A stretch of DNA of 64,000 nucleotides from JABMQF01 sp964563755 (lineage in GTDB: Archaea > Nanobdellota > Nanobdellia > Woesearchaeales > UBA11576). A program made the position numbers and the translations under genes. The stretch spans positions 124,001 to 188,000 of the forward strand of contig CAZLYC010000001.1 of NCBI GenBank assembly GCA_964563755.1, read 5' to 3'. The notes under the pieces are model-generated. The model saw nothing but the letters and a program-made list of their open reading frames with translations. It had not been told where the DNA came from and did not search any database. This document shows positions 50,997 through 60,352 of the stretch, piece by piece; position 1 is the stretch's first letter; each line of letters opens with the position of its first letter.

Positions 50997-53123
50997 ATGA
51001 CGTATAGAGAAGACCGACTAATTCTCAGCAAACTATCCAGAAACAAGAAAGCAGTAGCGCCAATACTTGCAGGGATAGGACGCGGATTGGCTTCAGCAGG
51101 AAAATCTGCAGGCAGAGTAGCAGTATCAGCAAAAAATTCAATCGGAACAAAATTATCAAAAACTGCAGCAGAAACAGCAGCATCAATACCTCCCGAAGCG
51201 ATGGTCGGTGCAGGAGCTGGCGCAGCAGGAACTGCCGCAGTCATGGCCGCAGCAACGCCGAGCGCGCCTCAACAACAGCAGCCTCAGGCCAACCAACCAA
51301 CAATCATAATACAACAACCACAGCAGAAAACGACTGATGAATCAGGAAAATCAAAAGGAATGTGGGCAGCATTGGCTGAAAGATTCGCATCAAAACCACA
51401 GACAACAGATAAAATGCCTTTCTCAGAACTATTCATTCTCCTGATGAGCATAGCGATGGGCGGAGTCATGTACAAAGTATCTGGCGGAGACATAATGCTG
51501 ATACTTCCTGCATTGATACCGATACTCGGTTTCATAATCATAATACTGCTACTTTACAGCGGACGATACAAGTACTGGGGATGGATAGGGTCGATAATAA
51601 TGATACTCCTAATATCAGCGACGGCATACGGATGCACCACACATACAGCACCATACCTAGGAGGAGCATACGCATCAGGAAAATTATCATTGGAATTCAA
51701 AGGAGCTGCACAGACTGGTGAAGAAGTAGCATCATCCACAATGAAAGATGCGATAGATTCATTCAAGAAATCATACAAGCAGAGCATGGCTGCAGCGACA
51801 GGTCAGAGGATAGAAGGAGATGTTGACCAGACAGTGAAAGAGGAGATAGGCATAGAGATATTAGAACCATATCTGCCCAACGACGAAAAACTGACATTGA
51901 AAGAGGCAAAGAATGCGGAAGTGACAGCAAGGATAAAAGCATTTGACCCGAAGAAACAGACTCTAGTTACATTGTCTTGCTACATGAAAGAACCAGATTC
52001 ACTTGGAAAAGTGATGACCACAACCAGCCAGGAAGGCCCTGATCCAAATCCTGGAACAAAATTCACAATAAAAAAAGACAAGCTATCCGGCTACAATTTT
52101 GACAATGAAGTGACTTGTTATCCCCGCCCAACAACCTGTGGAAATCATATAATAACAATATCAGCAGACTCGGATCACTTAAGGACAGATGCGCAGCTAA
52201 TCAACTACGTGATGGACAGCGAACTCTACGAGAAGAAGCTGCAGGCATACGCAGAAGCAAACAGGGAAGACATACGGTCAGAGTCCCAGTTAAACTCAGT
52301 CATTCAAAAGATATACCCAGAACTCGCGGCATCAAACTCAATATCTGACAAAGGGGTCATAAAAGTATTGATGGCAACACAGAAAGCCCCTGTCATACCT
52401 GTAGATAAAGATACAGCTCTCGCGCTCCGCGTCGGAGTGGAGAATATGAAACAAGGATGGATAATGGGCATAAACAGCGTAATAGTCACGATACCTGAAT
52501 TCTTCGTCCCACAACAAGACGCCTGCGATGCATGGTCAAAGCAGGGTGGCACACTCATACTGAAGCAGGATGTCATAGAATCACTCAACATGAAACAGTT
52601 AGTGACTGGCGAACAGAAACTATTCCCCTCATGCAGGCTTGTGCCTAACAAGGCAGAAGAGCTTTTGGAACCAAGGCCCGCAACATTCCTCGTCGCAGTG
52701 GACTATAACTATATGCTAAGAAAGGAATACAAGCTCGAGATAACGAATGAGACGGGAGGGAAGGAGTGCGTGACTGCCGCAACATCGACAGGAACAAATT
52801 CTACACAATCTTCAAAAGGAGCAATAATAGACTCTGCTTTGCCAGATGCGATAAAAGCATGCGAAGGAAAGAAGATAGGCGACCAATGCCAGCAGACAGG
52901 TTACTGTTCACAGATGTCTTATGGTCTGTCTTGCGTACCACAATGTCTTTATTATGCTTCTAAAGGATTAACTGGCCTGACATCAAGCTATAACTGCATA
53001 ACACCTCAAGATTCATGCGATTCCGCAACGATAAAGAAAACAAGCTGCAAAATACCTTGGCTCTCAGGAAGCTGGACATGTTGCATACCAAAAGATGGAA
53101 CCGCAACGAGAGCAGTAGCATAG
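50997..53123 (+). CDS. Large envelope protein with central membrane block and Cys-rich C-terminus
   Basis: A 708-aa protein. An Ala/Gly/Ser-rich N-terminal stretch (about 20-75) and a Gln/Pro linker lead to three membrane spans (about 140-205), followed by a large extracellular region and a C-terminal domain with about 11 Cys (about 615-700), ending CCIP. A related Cys-rich ending occurs in the next gene (CCP). The GAGGTG ribosome site lies 13 nt before the ATG, which is long; an in-frame GTG at 50982 overlaps that site. No known family. Confidence 0.78.
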   Translation: MTYREDRLILSKLSRNKKAVAPILAGIGRGLASAGKSAGRVAVSAKNSIGTKLSKTAAETAASIPPEAMVGAGAGAAGTAAVMAAATPSAPQQQQPQANQPTIIIQQPQQKTTDESGKSKGMWAALAERFASKPQTTDKMPFSELFILLMSIAMGGVMYKVSGGDIMLILPALIPILGFIIIILLLYSGRYKYWGWIGSIIMILLISATAYGCTTHTAPYLGGAYASGKLSLEFKGAAQTGEEVASSTMKDAIDSFKKSYKQSMAAATGQRIEGDVDQTVKEEIGIEILEPYLPNDEKLTLKEAKNAEVTARIKAFDPKKQTLVTLSCYMKEPDSLGKVMTTTSQEGPDPNPGTKFTIKKDKLSGYNFDNEVTCYPRPTTCGNHIITISADSDHLRTDAQLINYVMDSELYEKKLQAYAEANREDIRSESQLNSVIQKIYPELAASNSISDKGVIKVLMATQKAPVIPVDKDTALALRVGVENMKQGWIMGINSVIVTIPEFFVPQQDACDAWSKQGGTLILKQDVIESLNMKQLVTGEQKLFPSCRLVPNKAEELLEPRPATFLVAVDYNYMLRKEYKLEITNETGGKECVTAATSTGTNSTQSSKGAIIDSALPDAIKACEGKKIGDQCQQTGYCSQMSYGLSCVPQCLYYASKGLTGLTSSYNCITPQDSCDSATIKKTSCKIPWLSGSWTCCIPKDGTATRAVA

Positions 53124-53135
53124 AAAGGTGCACAC

Positions 53136-54260
53136 ATGAATAAAAAAATCATAGCATTATTTTTCTTTTTGTCAATGATGGTTGCAGGCTGCGGCGGAAG
53201 CTACCAGAAAGGCGCAGGACAGATACAAGCATATAACTTCAGGCAGGGCACACAAGGCTTAAGCATGAAGTTCATGGAAGGCATGCCACCAGAACGCGTC
53301 TTTGTCGGTTCAGAATTCAGCATAGGTCTCAGGATAAAGAACGAGGGAGCTTTCAGCATAAAAGACAGCGCAGAACTCAGAATCATAGTTCCGGATGAGA
53401 CCGCATTCGCTTTCGACGAGAAGAAAGCATCCCAGAGCTTCAAGCTCGAAGGGAAATCACTTTACATAAAAGATGGTGAAGAAGACATAATCATGTTTCC
53501 GACAAAAGCATTATGCTTCCCGGGCTATGACGGCACGAGAGCATCAATAGTGAAGAACTACACAAGGAAACTGAAAGTCAACGCATGTTATCATTATGAA
53601 ACAACTGCAAACGCAGATGTATGCATCGATACGATAAAATACAAACGCCAGGAATCACTGGACAAGCCCGCCTGCCAGATGAAAGATGTCACATTTTCAG
53701 GAGGCCAGGGAGGACCTGTGGGCGTAGTCAAGATATCGCCTTCCATAATACCTCAGTCAGATGATATGACCAAGCTCAAGCTCAGCATATCACTCAAGAA
53801 ACTGCAGGGAGACGACCACACAATATACGGACCATCGGGAGGATGCAACGTAGACAACCAGAACCAAGCTGAGATTATGGTCCAGATGGGAAATGAAATA
53901 TTGACCTGCACACCATATAATCTCAAGTTAAGAGATGAAGGCGCAACAACAGAATGCGAAAAACTAGTAGACCCGAATGCAGGAGCATACATAACGCCAA
54001 TCACTGTAACAATAAGATATTATGTTGAGCAGAATCTTCTAAAGCAGATGACCCTAGAAGGACCACCTGGCGGAATAGACTGCGTGGCAATTGGTGGAAA
54101 AGCTAGCGGTTCGACAGGTACATGCACAGCAGCACATCCGGGTTATAGCTGTAAACAGATAATCTGCAACCAAGGAGAAGACATAAGTGGTTGCGCATCA
54201 AGAAATGGCTGTTATCGAGGACTGTGCCCCGGAGGCACAACCAATGTCTGCTGTCCATAA
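53136..54260 (+). CDS. Archaeal lipoprotein, paralog 1
   Basis: A 374-aa protein with a lipoprotein signal peptide and lipobox (MVAGC, Cys at residue 19). An N-terminal domain is shared with the next two genes: GTQGLSMKFMEGMPP, then IGLRIKNEGAFSI. The C-terminus is a Cys-rich domain with about ten Cys (SCKQIICNQG ... CYRGLCPGG) absent from paralogs 2 and 3. An AAAGGTG ribosome site precedes the ATG. The cysteine is probably modified with a diphytanylglyceryl-type lipid. Confidence 0.82.
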   Translation: MNKKIIALFFFLSMMVAGCGGSYQKGAGQIQAYNFRQGTQGLSMKFMEGMPPERVFVGSEFSIGLRIKNEGAFSIKDSAELRIIVPDETAFAFDEKKASQSFKLEGKSLYIKDGEEDIIMFPTKALCFPGYDGTRASIVKNYTRKLKVNACYHYETTANADVCIDTIKYKRQESLDKPACQMKDVTFSGGQGGPVGVVKISPSIIPQSDDMTKLKLSISLKKLQGDDHTIYGPSGGCNVDNQNQAEIMVQMGNEILTCTPYNLKLRDEGATTECEKLVDPNAGAYITPITVTIRYYVEQNLLKQMTLEGPPGGIDCVAIGGKASGSTGTCTAAHPGYSCKQIICNQGEDISGCASRNGCYRGLCPGGTTNVCCP

Positions 54261-54329
54261 AAGCCCATAAACCCACCGAAAAGTATTTATACACAAAAAC
54301 AGAGAATAACACCAAAAGAGGCGCAAAAG

Positions 54330-55256
54330 ATGGCATATCACAAAAAGACGGCTTTAATCGTACTTATTCTAGCTACAATTCTATTAACAGGCTGCGGAGG
54401 CATGACCAGAGGAAGAGACACTCCTCCTGTATCTGCGCAATTCGTTGCAACAGGAACAGAAGGGATTGTGATGCAGTTCCTGCCAGACCAGCCGCCTCTA
54501 AAAGTATATACAGGTTCACCGCTCACATTCATAGTCGAGGTAAGAAACAGGGGAACATACACTGTCCCAAGTGCAGCATTCTACTTAACAGGATTCGACC
54601 CAACAATGCTATTTTTGCCACCCAATCAGCAAACTCAGCAGCTGGAAGGAAAATCACAATATAATCCAGAAGGAGGGTATACAACAGTAGAGTTCTCTTC
54701 ACAGACAGTAACTCTCCCAAGTAGCATGCCGAATTACAAGCCAACATTCTTGTTGAGCGCATGTTACGACTACCAGACAATCGCTACACCACTAGTGTGC
54801 GTAGATCCCAATCCAACTGTCCAGACAGCAGACAAGGCATGTCAGGTACAGAAAGTCTATTCTGTAGGAAGCCAGGGAGCACCTGTAGCTGTACAGAGCA
54901 TAGAATCAGAGGCAAGGCCTTCAGGCATGTATTTTAGGATACATATAGCTAATGTCGGCGGAGCGACAGGCACATTGTTCAAACAAGAAGCATTGCAGTC
55001 GTGCCTAGGAGGACTGACTTACAAAGACCTCAACTCACTAAGATATGACGTGATGATATCAAATAGGGTTCTAGAATGTGAGCCAAAAGGAGAGTTAAGA
55101 CTGGTCAATAATGCAGGCGTATTATTCTGCAAAGGAGAGGGCATATTCACATCATCTGCAGCATATCAGACCCCACTTAATATCCGACTTTATTATGCAT
55201 ACAAGAACTCAATAAGCAAACAAGTCGAGATAGAGAACATCGACTTCCAAAGATAA
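54330..55256 (+). CDS. Archaeal lipoprotein, paralog 2
   Basis: A 308-aa lipoprotein with lipobox LLTGC (Cys at about residue 22). The shared domain begins with GTEGIVMQFLPDQPP and continues with VEVRNRGTYTVPS. It is the shortest of the three paralogs and has no Cys-rich tail. A TATA-like GTATTTATACA (about 54283-54293) could give it a promoter of its own, with a GAGG ribosome site near the ATG. Confidence 0.82.
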   Translation: MAYHKKTALIVLILATILLTGCGGMTRGRDTPPVSAQFVATGTEGIVMQFLPDQPPLKVYTGSPLTFIVEVRNRGTYTVPSAAFYLTGFDPTMLFLPPNQQTQQLEGKSQYNPEGGYTTVEFSSQTVTLPSSMPNYKPTFLLSACYDYQTIATPLVCVDPNPTVQTADKACQVQKVYSVGSQGAPVAVQSIESEARPSGMYFRIHIANVGGATGTLFKQEALQSCLGGLTYKDLNSLRYDVMISNRVLECEPKGELRLVNNAGVLFCKGEGIFTSSAAYQTPLNIRLYYAYKNSISKQVEIENIDFQR

Positions 55257-55301
55257 ACAAAAGATAATCACCATTCAAAGGTTAGATGCGGAGGTAAAAA
55301 A

Positions 55302-56279
55302 ATGAAAAAATTGATTCTAATAACACTGCTGGCACTTATGGTAGTCTTTGCCGGCGGATGCAACCAACAGAACCAGCAACAGCAAGGTGTTCTCGGTTCA
55401 AAATTCGTAGGAGGCACGGAAGGCATGAGGATAAGCTTCGCGGCCGGTTCGCTTCCTGAAAAGATCCTAGATAAAGACCAGTCATTCGGAATAAGCGTAG
55501 TCCTCGCAAATGTTGGAGACCACACAATAGATAGTGGAGCCGACGCTACAGTCAAGATAACAGGAATAGACCCTGCAGATTTCGGTGTCAGCGCAGGAGA
55601 CCTTGTCCAAGACAGCCCTAACCCTATAAGAGGAGCACAGAAGGACATGCAAGGAGCGATTGTCCAGGGCGAGACAGTAAGCCTTGATTTCCCAAAAGGG
55701 GGCACATCATTCTCTCACCAGAAGGAAATATCTGGCTCAGTAACATACAACGTAAGGGCAGAAATATGCTACAAATACGGCACAATAGCGAATACAAAAC
55801 TCTGCGTGCTTGAAGACATACTCGGAACAAAGGGAACAGCAGGAAAACTCTGCAATGTCAACGAGGACAAACCCATAGACAATTCCGGAGCTCCAGTACA
55901 GGTAGCAGGATTCAGGGAATCCGCATCATCTGCAAACAAGGTCGCTTTCGTCTTCAAAGTCGTTCATTCAGGAGTGGCAGGAACAGTCCACGAACAGATG
56001 AGCGAATGCAGCAAGGACTTCCAGAAGAAGGACAAGATACACGTCAAGATAGACACAGGCATAGCAGACGGACTCACCTGCTCAGGACTCCAGAACGGAG
56101 CAGCAGCAGGATCTGTCTTTGAAGGAGATGTGCAGCTCTTGAACAACGAGAGAGAGATAAGGTGCACACAGAACATAAACAGCCCATCAGACCTCGAGAA
56201 GCTCGTCACTATAGAGCTAAGGTATGACTACAACAGCTATGTCGAGAAGAAACTCGAAGTACAGCACGTAGGCGTGTAA
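55302..56279 (+). CDS. Archaeal lipoprotein, paralog 3
   Basis: A 325-aa lipoprotein with lipobox FAGGC (Cys at about residue 20) followed by a Gln/Asn-rich spacer (NQQNQQQQ). The shared domain shows GTEGMRISFAAGSLPEK and VVLANVGDHTIDS. It has the strongest ribosome site of the group (GGAGGT, 8 nt before the ATG). The last gene of the block; the gap after it contains RNA copy 2. Confidence 0.82.
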   Translation: MKKLILITLLALMVVFAGGCNQQNQQQQGVLGSKFVGGTEGMRISFAAGSLPEKILDKDQSFGISVVLANVGDHTIDSGADATVKITGIDPADFGVSAGDLVQDSPNPIRGAQKDMQGAIVQGETVSLDFPKGGTSFSHQKEISGSVTYNVRAEICYKYGTIANTKLCVLEDILGTKGTAGKLCNVNEDKPIDNSGAPVQVAGFRESASSANKVAFVFKVVHSGVAGTVHEQMSECSKDFQKKDKIHVKIDTGIADGLTCSGLQNGAAAGSVFEGDVQLLNNEREIRCTQNINSPSDLEKLVTIELRYDYNSYVEKKLEVQHVGV

Positions 56280-56339
56280 ATATTTTTTTAAATAATTTTT
56301 TTAATTTATTTCTTTGATAATTTGATTAATCATATATAG

Positions 56340-56432
56340 AAATGCCGCGCTCGCATTGATTCTACAACCGCTTATGTTTGCCCGACTGCGATTGTTTTAG
56401 AAGTATTATCTGATGCTCGCTAGGCGGCATTT
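56340..56432 (-). ncRNA. Structured RNA family, copy 2
   Basis: The closing stem on the minus strand is AAATGCCGC with GCGGCATTT (9 bp), with a CTA bulge and the GCGAGC/GCGAGC pairing. The 14-nt, 26-nt and 18-nt segments have exactly the same lengths as in copy 1; the core reads CTAAAACAATCGCAGTCG onward. It begins directly after the stop codon of the coiled-coil gene on the same strand, so it could be released from that transcript. Confidence 0.7.
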
Positions 56433-57635
56433 CTAATTCGGAACCGGTAGATTAAGCTTCTCGAAAGCAGCGTCGATATCTTTCTTAGAATAACCAGAGC
56501 TGCGCAGTGAATGGACTATCGTGTCAGGGCTGTCTCCGTGATCAAGAGCCAAGTCAATCATAGGCGTTATCTCATCAATCTTCGGGATGGGGTCTGGACC
56601 CGCTATTGCCTCACCTTTCTTCGCTTTCTCTCCGTTATCATCATCGAACTTGAACTCAAACATCGGCTCTTCCGGTTCTTTTACATCAGGCAAAGACAAA
56701 GAAACATCAGGAACAACATCTTTGGACAGCAGCAGGCTCTTCATCTTCTCGCTGAAATCCACGACGAGCTCGCGTTCTTTTCTGGCTTTTTCCTCAAGCA
56801 ACGCCTTATGCTTCTCAAGCTGGGATTTCATCACAGACATAGAAGCGTTCATAGCCGTAATCTTTGTCACATACTTCTGCAGAATCATTGATTTTTTCTC
56901 CTCTTCCTCCTGCTTCAGCGCATCAAGAGTCCTTGAATATTCAGAATTCTGCGATTCAACAAGCTTATCTGCCTTCTCAAGCTGAGTTTCTGCTTCTTTC
57001 AGGCGTTCTTTTTGCACCATGAGCTCATAAAGCAGCTTCTGGTTCTGCTCATCAGTCGAGAAGACCCGCTTCTCAACAGCGCCAAGGCGATTGCTCAACG
57101 CAAGAGTATTCTTCTGATGAGAAAGTACCTCCTGCTCAAGCCATATGATGTGCTCATCTGATTTCTTAAGCGCAGTCACTTTCTCGTTCAGCCTGTCCTT
57201 CAGCACGCTAATCATGCCTTCTTTCTCAACAAGCTGCTTCTTCAATGAGCTGTTTGAATCCAAGACCTGCTGTAGCTGAGCCTTGCCATTCATCATGTCC
57301 TTCGACATCAGCTCTATCTTCTTTGCCTGGTCATCGACCCTCTGCTTAAGTGAGTCTACAAGCTCCTCCCTCCTAGAAAGATCAGTCTCAAGAGGCTTAA
57401 GGTCATCAATAAGTTCTGTTATGAGATTGCGTTTATCAATCAGCTCTGACTTTATAGATTCGAGCTGCTTCTTAACTGCCGGATCGAAATCCTTTATGCC
57501 CTTGACCTGCTCAAGATCAGAATTGAACTTAGCTATCGCCTGCTGGTTCGCCCTAAGCTTTGACGCTAGCTCCTCATTAGAACGGAGAATATCCTGGCTC
57601 TTTCTCTCTATCTCATCTAAAATATTCCCTGCCAT
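56433..57635 (-). CDS. Long coiled-coil protein with C-terminal UBA-like motif
   Basis: A 400-aa soluble protein, almost entirely coiled coil from residue 1 to about 300 with many heptads (for example RANQQAIAKFNSDLEQV and KEAETQLEKADKLVES), an acidic linker (about 310-350), and a C-terminal helical motif (SPDTIVHSLRSSGYSKKDID, about 370-390) similar to the repeats in the 438-aa protein at 20415. It is 30 nt downstream of rfcS and probably co-transcribed. No family recognised; an adaptor or SMC-like structural role is conceivable. Confidence 0.78.
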   Translation of the reverse strand: MAGNILDEIERKSQDILRSNEELASKLRANQQAIAKFNSDLEQVKGIKDFDPAVKKQLESIKSELIDKRNLITELIDDLKPLETDLSRREELVDSLKQRVDDQAKKIELMSKDMMNGKAQLQQVLDSNSSLKKQLVEKEGMISVLKDRLNEKVTALKKSDEHIIWLEQEVLSHQKNTLALSNRLGAVEKRVFSTDEQNQKLLYELMVQKERLKEAETQLEKADKLVESQNSEYSRTLDALKQEEEEKKSMILQKYVTKITAMNASMSVMKSQLEKHKALLEEKARKERELVVDFSEKMKSLLLSKDVVPDVSLSLPDVKEPEEPMFEFKFDDDNGEKAKKGEAIAGPDPIPKIDEITPMIDLALDHGDSPDTIVHSLRSSGYSKKDIDAAFEKLNLPVPN

Positions 57636-57665
57636 TTTCCTCTTTTTTTTACTTTTTTTAATTAT

Positions 57666-58625
57666 TTATTCTTTCAGTCCGACCAAAGCCACGTTAGCAA
57701 GGAAAGCCTCAAGCTGTATGAACTCCTCGCTGCCTTCAGTCATCCTGAATTCCGTCTCGCCGCATTTGTCTACGAGAACCATCTTCTTCCTGTTATCCAG
57801 GTCCAGCTCGTATATCTCCTTCTGGATCTGCCTTATAACATCAAGGCCAGAAAGCCCATAGTTAAGCATCACATCAAGCAATTTCTCCCTGGCATCAATA
57901 AACTTGCTCTTAAGAGCCAGGTCAAGAACATCCCTGACTTCCTTGGGCCTCGCGACTGACGCAAGAGAATAGATTATCTCTTCATCAATCTTCTTGCTTA
58001 TCGCTGCAGCGCTCTGCAGTATATTCTCAACTCTCCTGCAGTCACCTTCAGATATATTGAAAAGCGCTTCCTTTGCCTTAGCATCGATATTAACTTCCTC
58101 ATTCTTCGCTATGTTATCTATGAGTCTTAGTATGTCCTCCTTCCCAAGAGGCCTGAACCTGAAGATAGCGCATCTCGACTGTATAGGATCGATTATCTTG
58201 CTGCTATAATTTGCAGAAAGTATGAAACGGCATGTCTGAGTATAGTTTTCCATAGTCCTTCTCAATGCCTGCTGCGCCTCTCTTGTAAGCGCATCACATT
58301 CATCAAGATAGATTATCTTGAACGGAACATCACCGATTGCTCTTGTCCTGGCAAAATCCTTCACTTTGTTCCTTATGACATCGATACCGCGCTCATCTGA
58401 AGCGTTAAGCTCAAGAAGATTACTATGCCACGACTCACCAAAAAGCTTCTTAGCAATGACCAGAGATAAAGATGTCTTTCCAACTCCTGCAGGACCTGAG
58501 AATAGCAGATGCGGCATGTTCTTTTCCTTAACAAAAGCTGCAACTCTCTTAACAATATTCTCCTGGCCAAATACATCAGAAAACTCCTTAGGCCTGTATT
58601 TCTCTGTCCAGATAGCATGCTCCAT
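57666..58625 (-). CDS. rfcS: Replication factor C small subunit
   Basis: A 319-aa AAA+ clamp-loader subunit that places PCNA on DNA. Walker A GPAGVGKTS is near 43, Walker B reads YLDECDAL (DECD where most family members have DEAD/DECD) near 107, and the SRC motif in IQSRCAIF (about 149) carries the arginine finger. A TATA-like CATTTATATTTG precedes the ATG by about 25-35 nt. The large subunit is not in this window. DP2's PIP box in the same window is a client of the PCNA it loads. Confidence 0.96.
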   Translation of the reverse strand: MEHAIWTEKYRPKEFSDVFGQENIVKRVAAFVKEKNMPHLLFSGPAGVGKTSLSLVIAKKLFGESWHSNLLELNASDERGIDVIRNKVKDFARTRAIGDVPFKIIYLDECDALTREAQQALRRTMENYTQTCRFILSANYSSKIIDPIQSRCAIFRFRPLGKEDILRLIDNIAKNEEVNIDAKAKEALFNISEGDCRRVENILQSAAAISKKIDEEIIYSLASVARPKEVRDVLDLALKSKFIDAREKLLDVMLNYGLSGLDVIRQIQKEIYELDLDNRKKMVLVDKCGETEFRMTEGSEEFIQLEAFLANVALVGLKE

Positions 58626-58691
58626 AATAGGTTAAAAATAAAGCTAAATCAAATATAAATGTTTCCCTTTGAAATTTAAGCAATGTCTACG

Positions 58692-58786
58692 ACAGTGCCG
58701 CGCTCGCATAGATAGTTTAACGGTGGTTGTTTGCTGAACTACAATGGTTCTAGCTGTTTATATTGCTGCTCGCTAGGCGGCACTGT
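58692..58786 (-). ncRNA. Structured RNA family, copy 3
   Basis: The longest closing stem of the family: ACAGTGCCGC with GCGGCACTGT (10 bp, perfect). A CTA bulge, the GCGAGC/GCGAGC pairing and the fixed 14-26-18 nt interior follow, with core CTAGAACCATTGTAGTTC onward. It lies in the gap between the PRC-barrel gene and rfcS, both on the minus strand. A TATA-like CTTATATT stretch is about 20 nt upstream on the minus strand. Confidence 0.7.
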
Positions 58787-58837
58787 AACTTGAATTGTCA
58801 ATATAAGAAATACTTTAGAAAAAAGTATGATAAAAAA

Positions 58838-59101
58838 TTAAACAATGTCCTCTTCAGCGATGACCATGTAATCTCCTATAGCCATCAATGCGCTGAACGG
58901 TATCAGGATGTTGTTTGACTTGTCCTTTTCCAACTCGAGCTTCTCACTGTAGGGAGTAGGATTGACAAGGACCATGTGGATAAGTTCGCCGGACTTGACC
59001 TCAAATATGATGTCCCCGACCTCACCGAACTTCTTTCCTGTCTTTGAAACAACAGTCTTACCAATCAATTCTCTTGCAAAGCGTTTCTCTTCCTCGGCCA
59101 T
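58838..59101 (-). CDS. PRC-barrel domain protein
   Basis: An 87-aa single PRC-barrel domain (LIGKTVVSKTGKKFGEVGDI at the start, then ILIPFSALMAIGDYMVI). Such small archaeal PRC-barrel proteins have been linked to RNA metabolism and to cell division (CdpB-like proteins that connect to FtsZ/SepF), so a division role is one possibility. A GAGGTG ribosome site lies 7 nt before the ATG. Confidence 0.9.
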   Translation of the reverse strand: MAEEEKRFARELIGKTVVSKTGKKFGEVGDIIFEVKSGELIHMVLVNPTPYSEKLELEKDKSNNILIPFSALMAIGDYMVIAEEDIV

Positions 59102-59256
59102 GTGTTAGCACCTCTTATAATCACTTTTAATCATGATAAATGCCTTACTATGCGGTAACAATCCGTTCATATTTGAATATATAAATCTTTTCTTTAATGC
59201 TTCTTTAATGCCCAATAAAAAGCTTTAAATAGAATAATTCAACATATAAACCCGAA

Positions 59257-60333
59257 ATGAACACAGAAGAAAGGCTTGAACTGATAAAACAGGTCGGCGA
59301 AGAGATATTGACAGAAGAAGAGCTAAAAGAACTTCTTGATTCTGGAAAGAAACTTGTAGCATATGATGGATTTGAGCCATCCGGAAGCATGCACATAGCA
59401 CAAGGAATTCTACGTTCAATAAACATCAACAAGATGACAAAGGCAGACATCAAATTCAAGATGTGGGTCGCAGACTGGTTCGGATGGATGAACAACAAGA
59501 TGGGCGGCGACCTTGACAAGATACAGACAGTCGGCAATTACATGATTGAGGTCTGGAAAGCATGCGGAATGGACATGGATAATGTGGAGTTCGTCTGGGC
59601 AAAGGATGCCATGGGCAGCGATGAATACTGGAAAAAGGTAGTCCAGATAGCAAGAAACAATACTGTAACACGAATCACAAGATGCGCGCAAATCATGGGA
59701 AGAAAAGAAACAGATGCTCTCAGCGCGGCACAGATATTCTATCCCTGCATGCAGGCAGCAGACATATTCCATCTTGAAGCAGACATAACCCAGCTAGGCA
59801 TGGACCAGCGAAAAGTAAATGTCCTCGCAAGAGAAGTCGCGCCAAAACTGGGCTACAAAAAACCAGTAGTGGTATCACATCACATGCTCATGGGACTTGG
59901 ACAGCCCCCACAGACAGACGCAACTGGCGCAGATAGGGCAATAGAACTTAAGATGTCAAAATCAAAGCCAGACACAGCAATATTCATGACAGACACAGAA
60001 GAAGACATAAAGAGAAAAATACAGAAAGCATACTGCCCAGAAAAGATAACTTCTGAAAACCCGATAATGGAGTACTGCAAGTACATAATATTCGAGAAAT
60101 ACCCAATAATCGAAATAAAGAGACCAGAGAAGTTCGGCGGAAACCTCGAGATACACAACTACGATGAGCTTGTCAGGATATACTCCAAGGGAGACCTGCA
60201 CCCGATGGACCTAAAGCAGTCTGTCTCAAGCTACATAAACGATATGATAGCTCCAGTAAGGCTACATTTCGAGAAAAACAAGAAAGCAAAAGAACTACTT
60301 GAGCAAGTCCAATCATTCAAAATAACAAGATGA
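59257..60333 (+). CDS. tyrS: Tyrosyl-tRNA synthetase, archaeal type
   Basis: A 358-aa class I TyrRS of the archaeal/eukaryotic type. The HIGH-like motif is MHIAQG (about 46), with the YDGFEPSG start of the Rossmann fold before it; the KMSKS loop is present exactly (about 233). Length and the absence of a bacterial C-terminal S4 domain fit archaea. A TATA-like GCTTTAAATAG about 25-35 nt before the ATG suggests a leaderless transcript. Confidence 0.96.
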   Translation: MNTEERLELIKQVGEEILTEEELKELLDSGKKLVAYDGFEPSGSMHIAQGILRSININKMTKADIKFKMWVADWFGWMNNKMGGDLDKIQTVGNYMIEVWKACGMDMDNVEFVWAKDAMGSDEYWKKVVQIARNNTVTRITRCAQIMGRKETDALSAAQIFYPCMQAADIFHLEADITQLGMDQRKVNVLAREVAPKLGYKKPVVVSHHMLMGLGQPPQTDATGADRAIELKMSKSKPDTAIFMTDTEEDIKRKIQKAYCPEKITSENPIMEYCKYIIFEKYPIIEIKRPEKFGGNLEIHNYDELVRIYSKGDLHPMDLKQSVSSYINDMIAPVRLHFEKNKKAKELLEQVQSFKITR

Positions 60334-60352
60334 TATTCTAGAAGATAATCTC

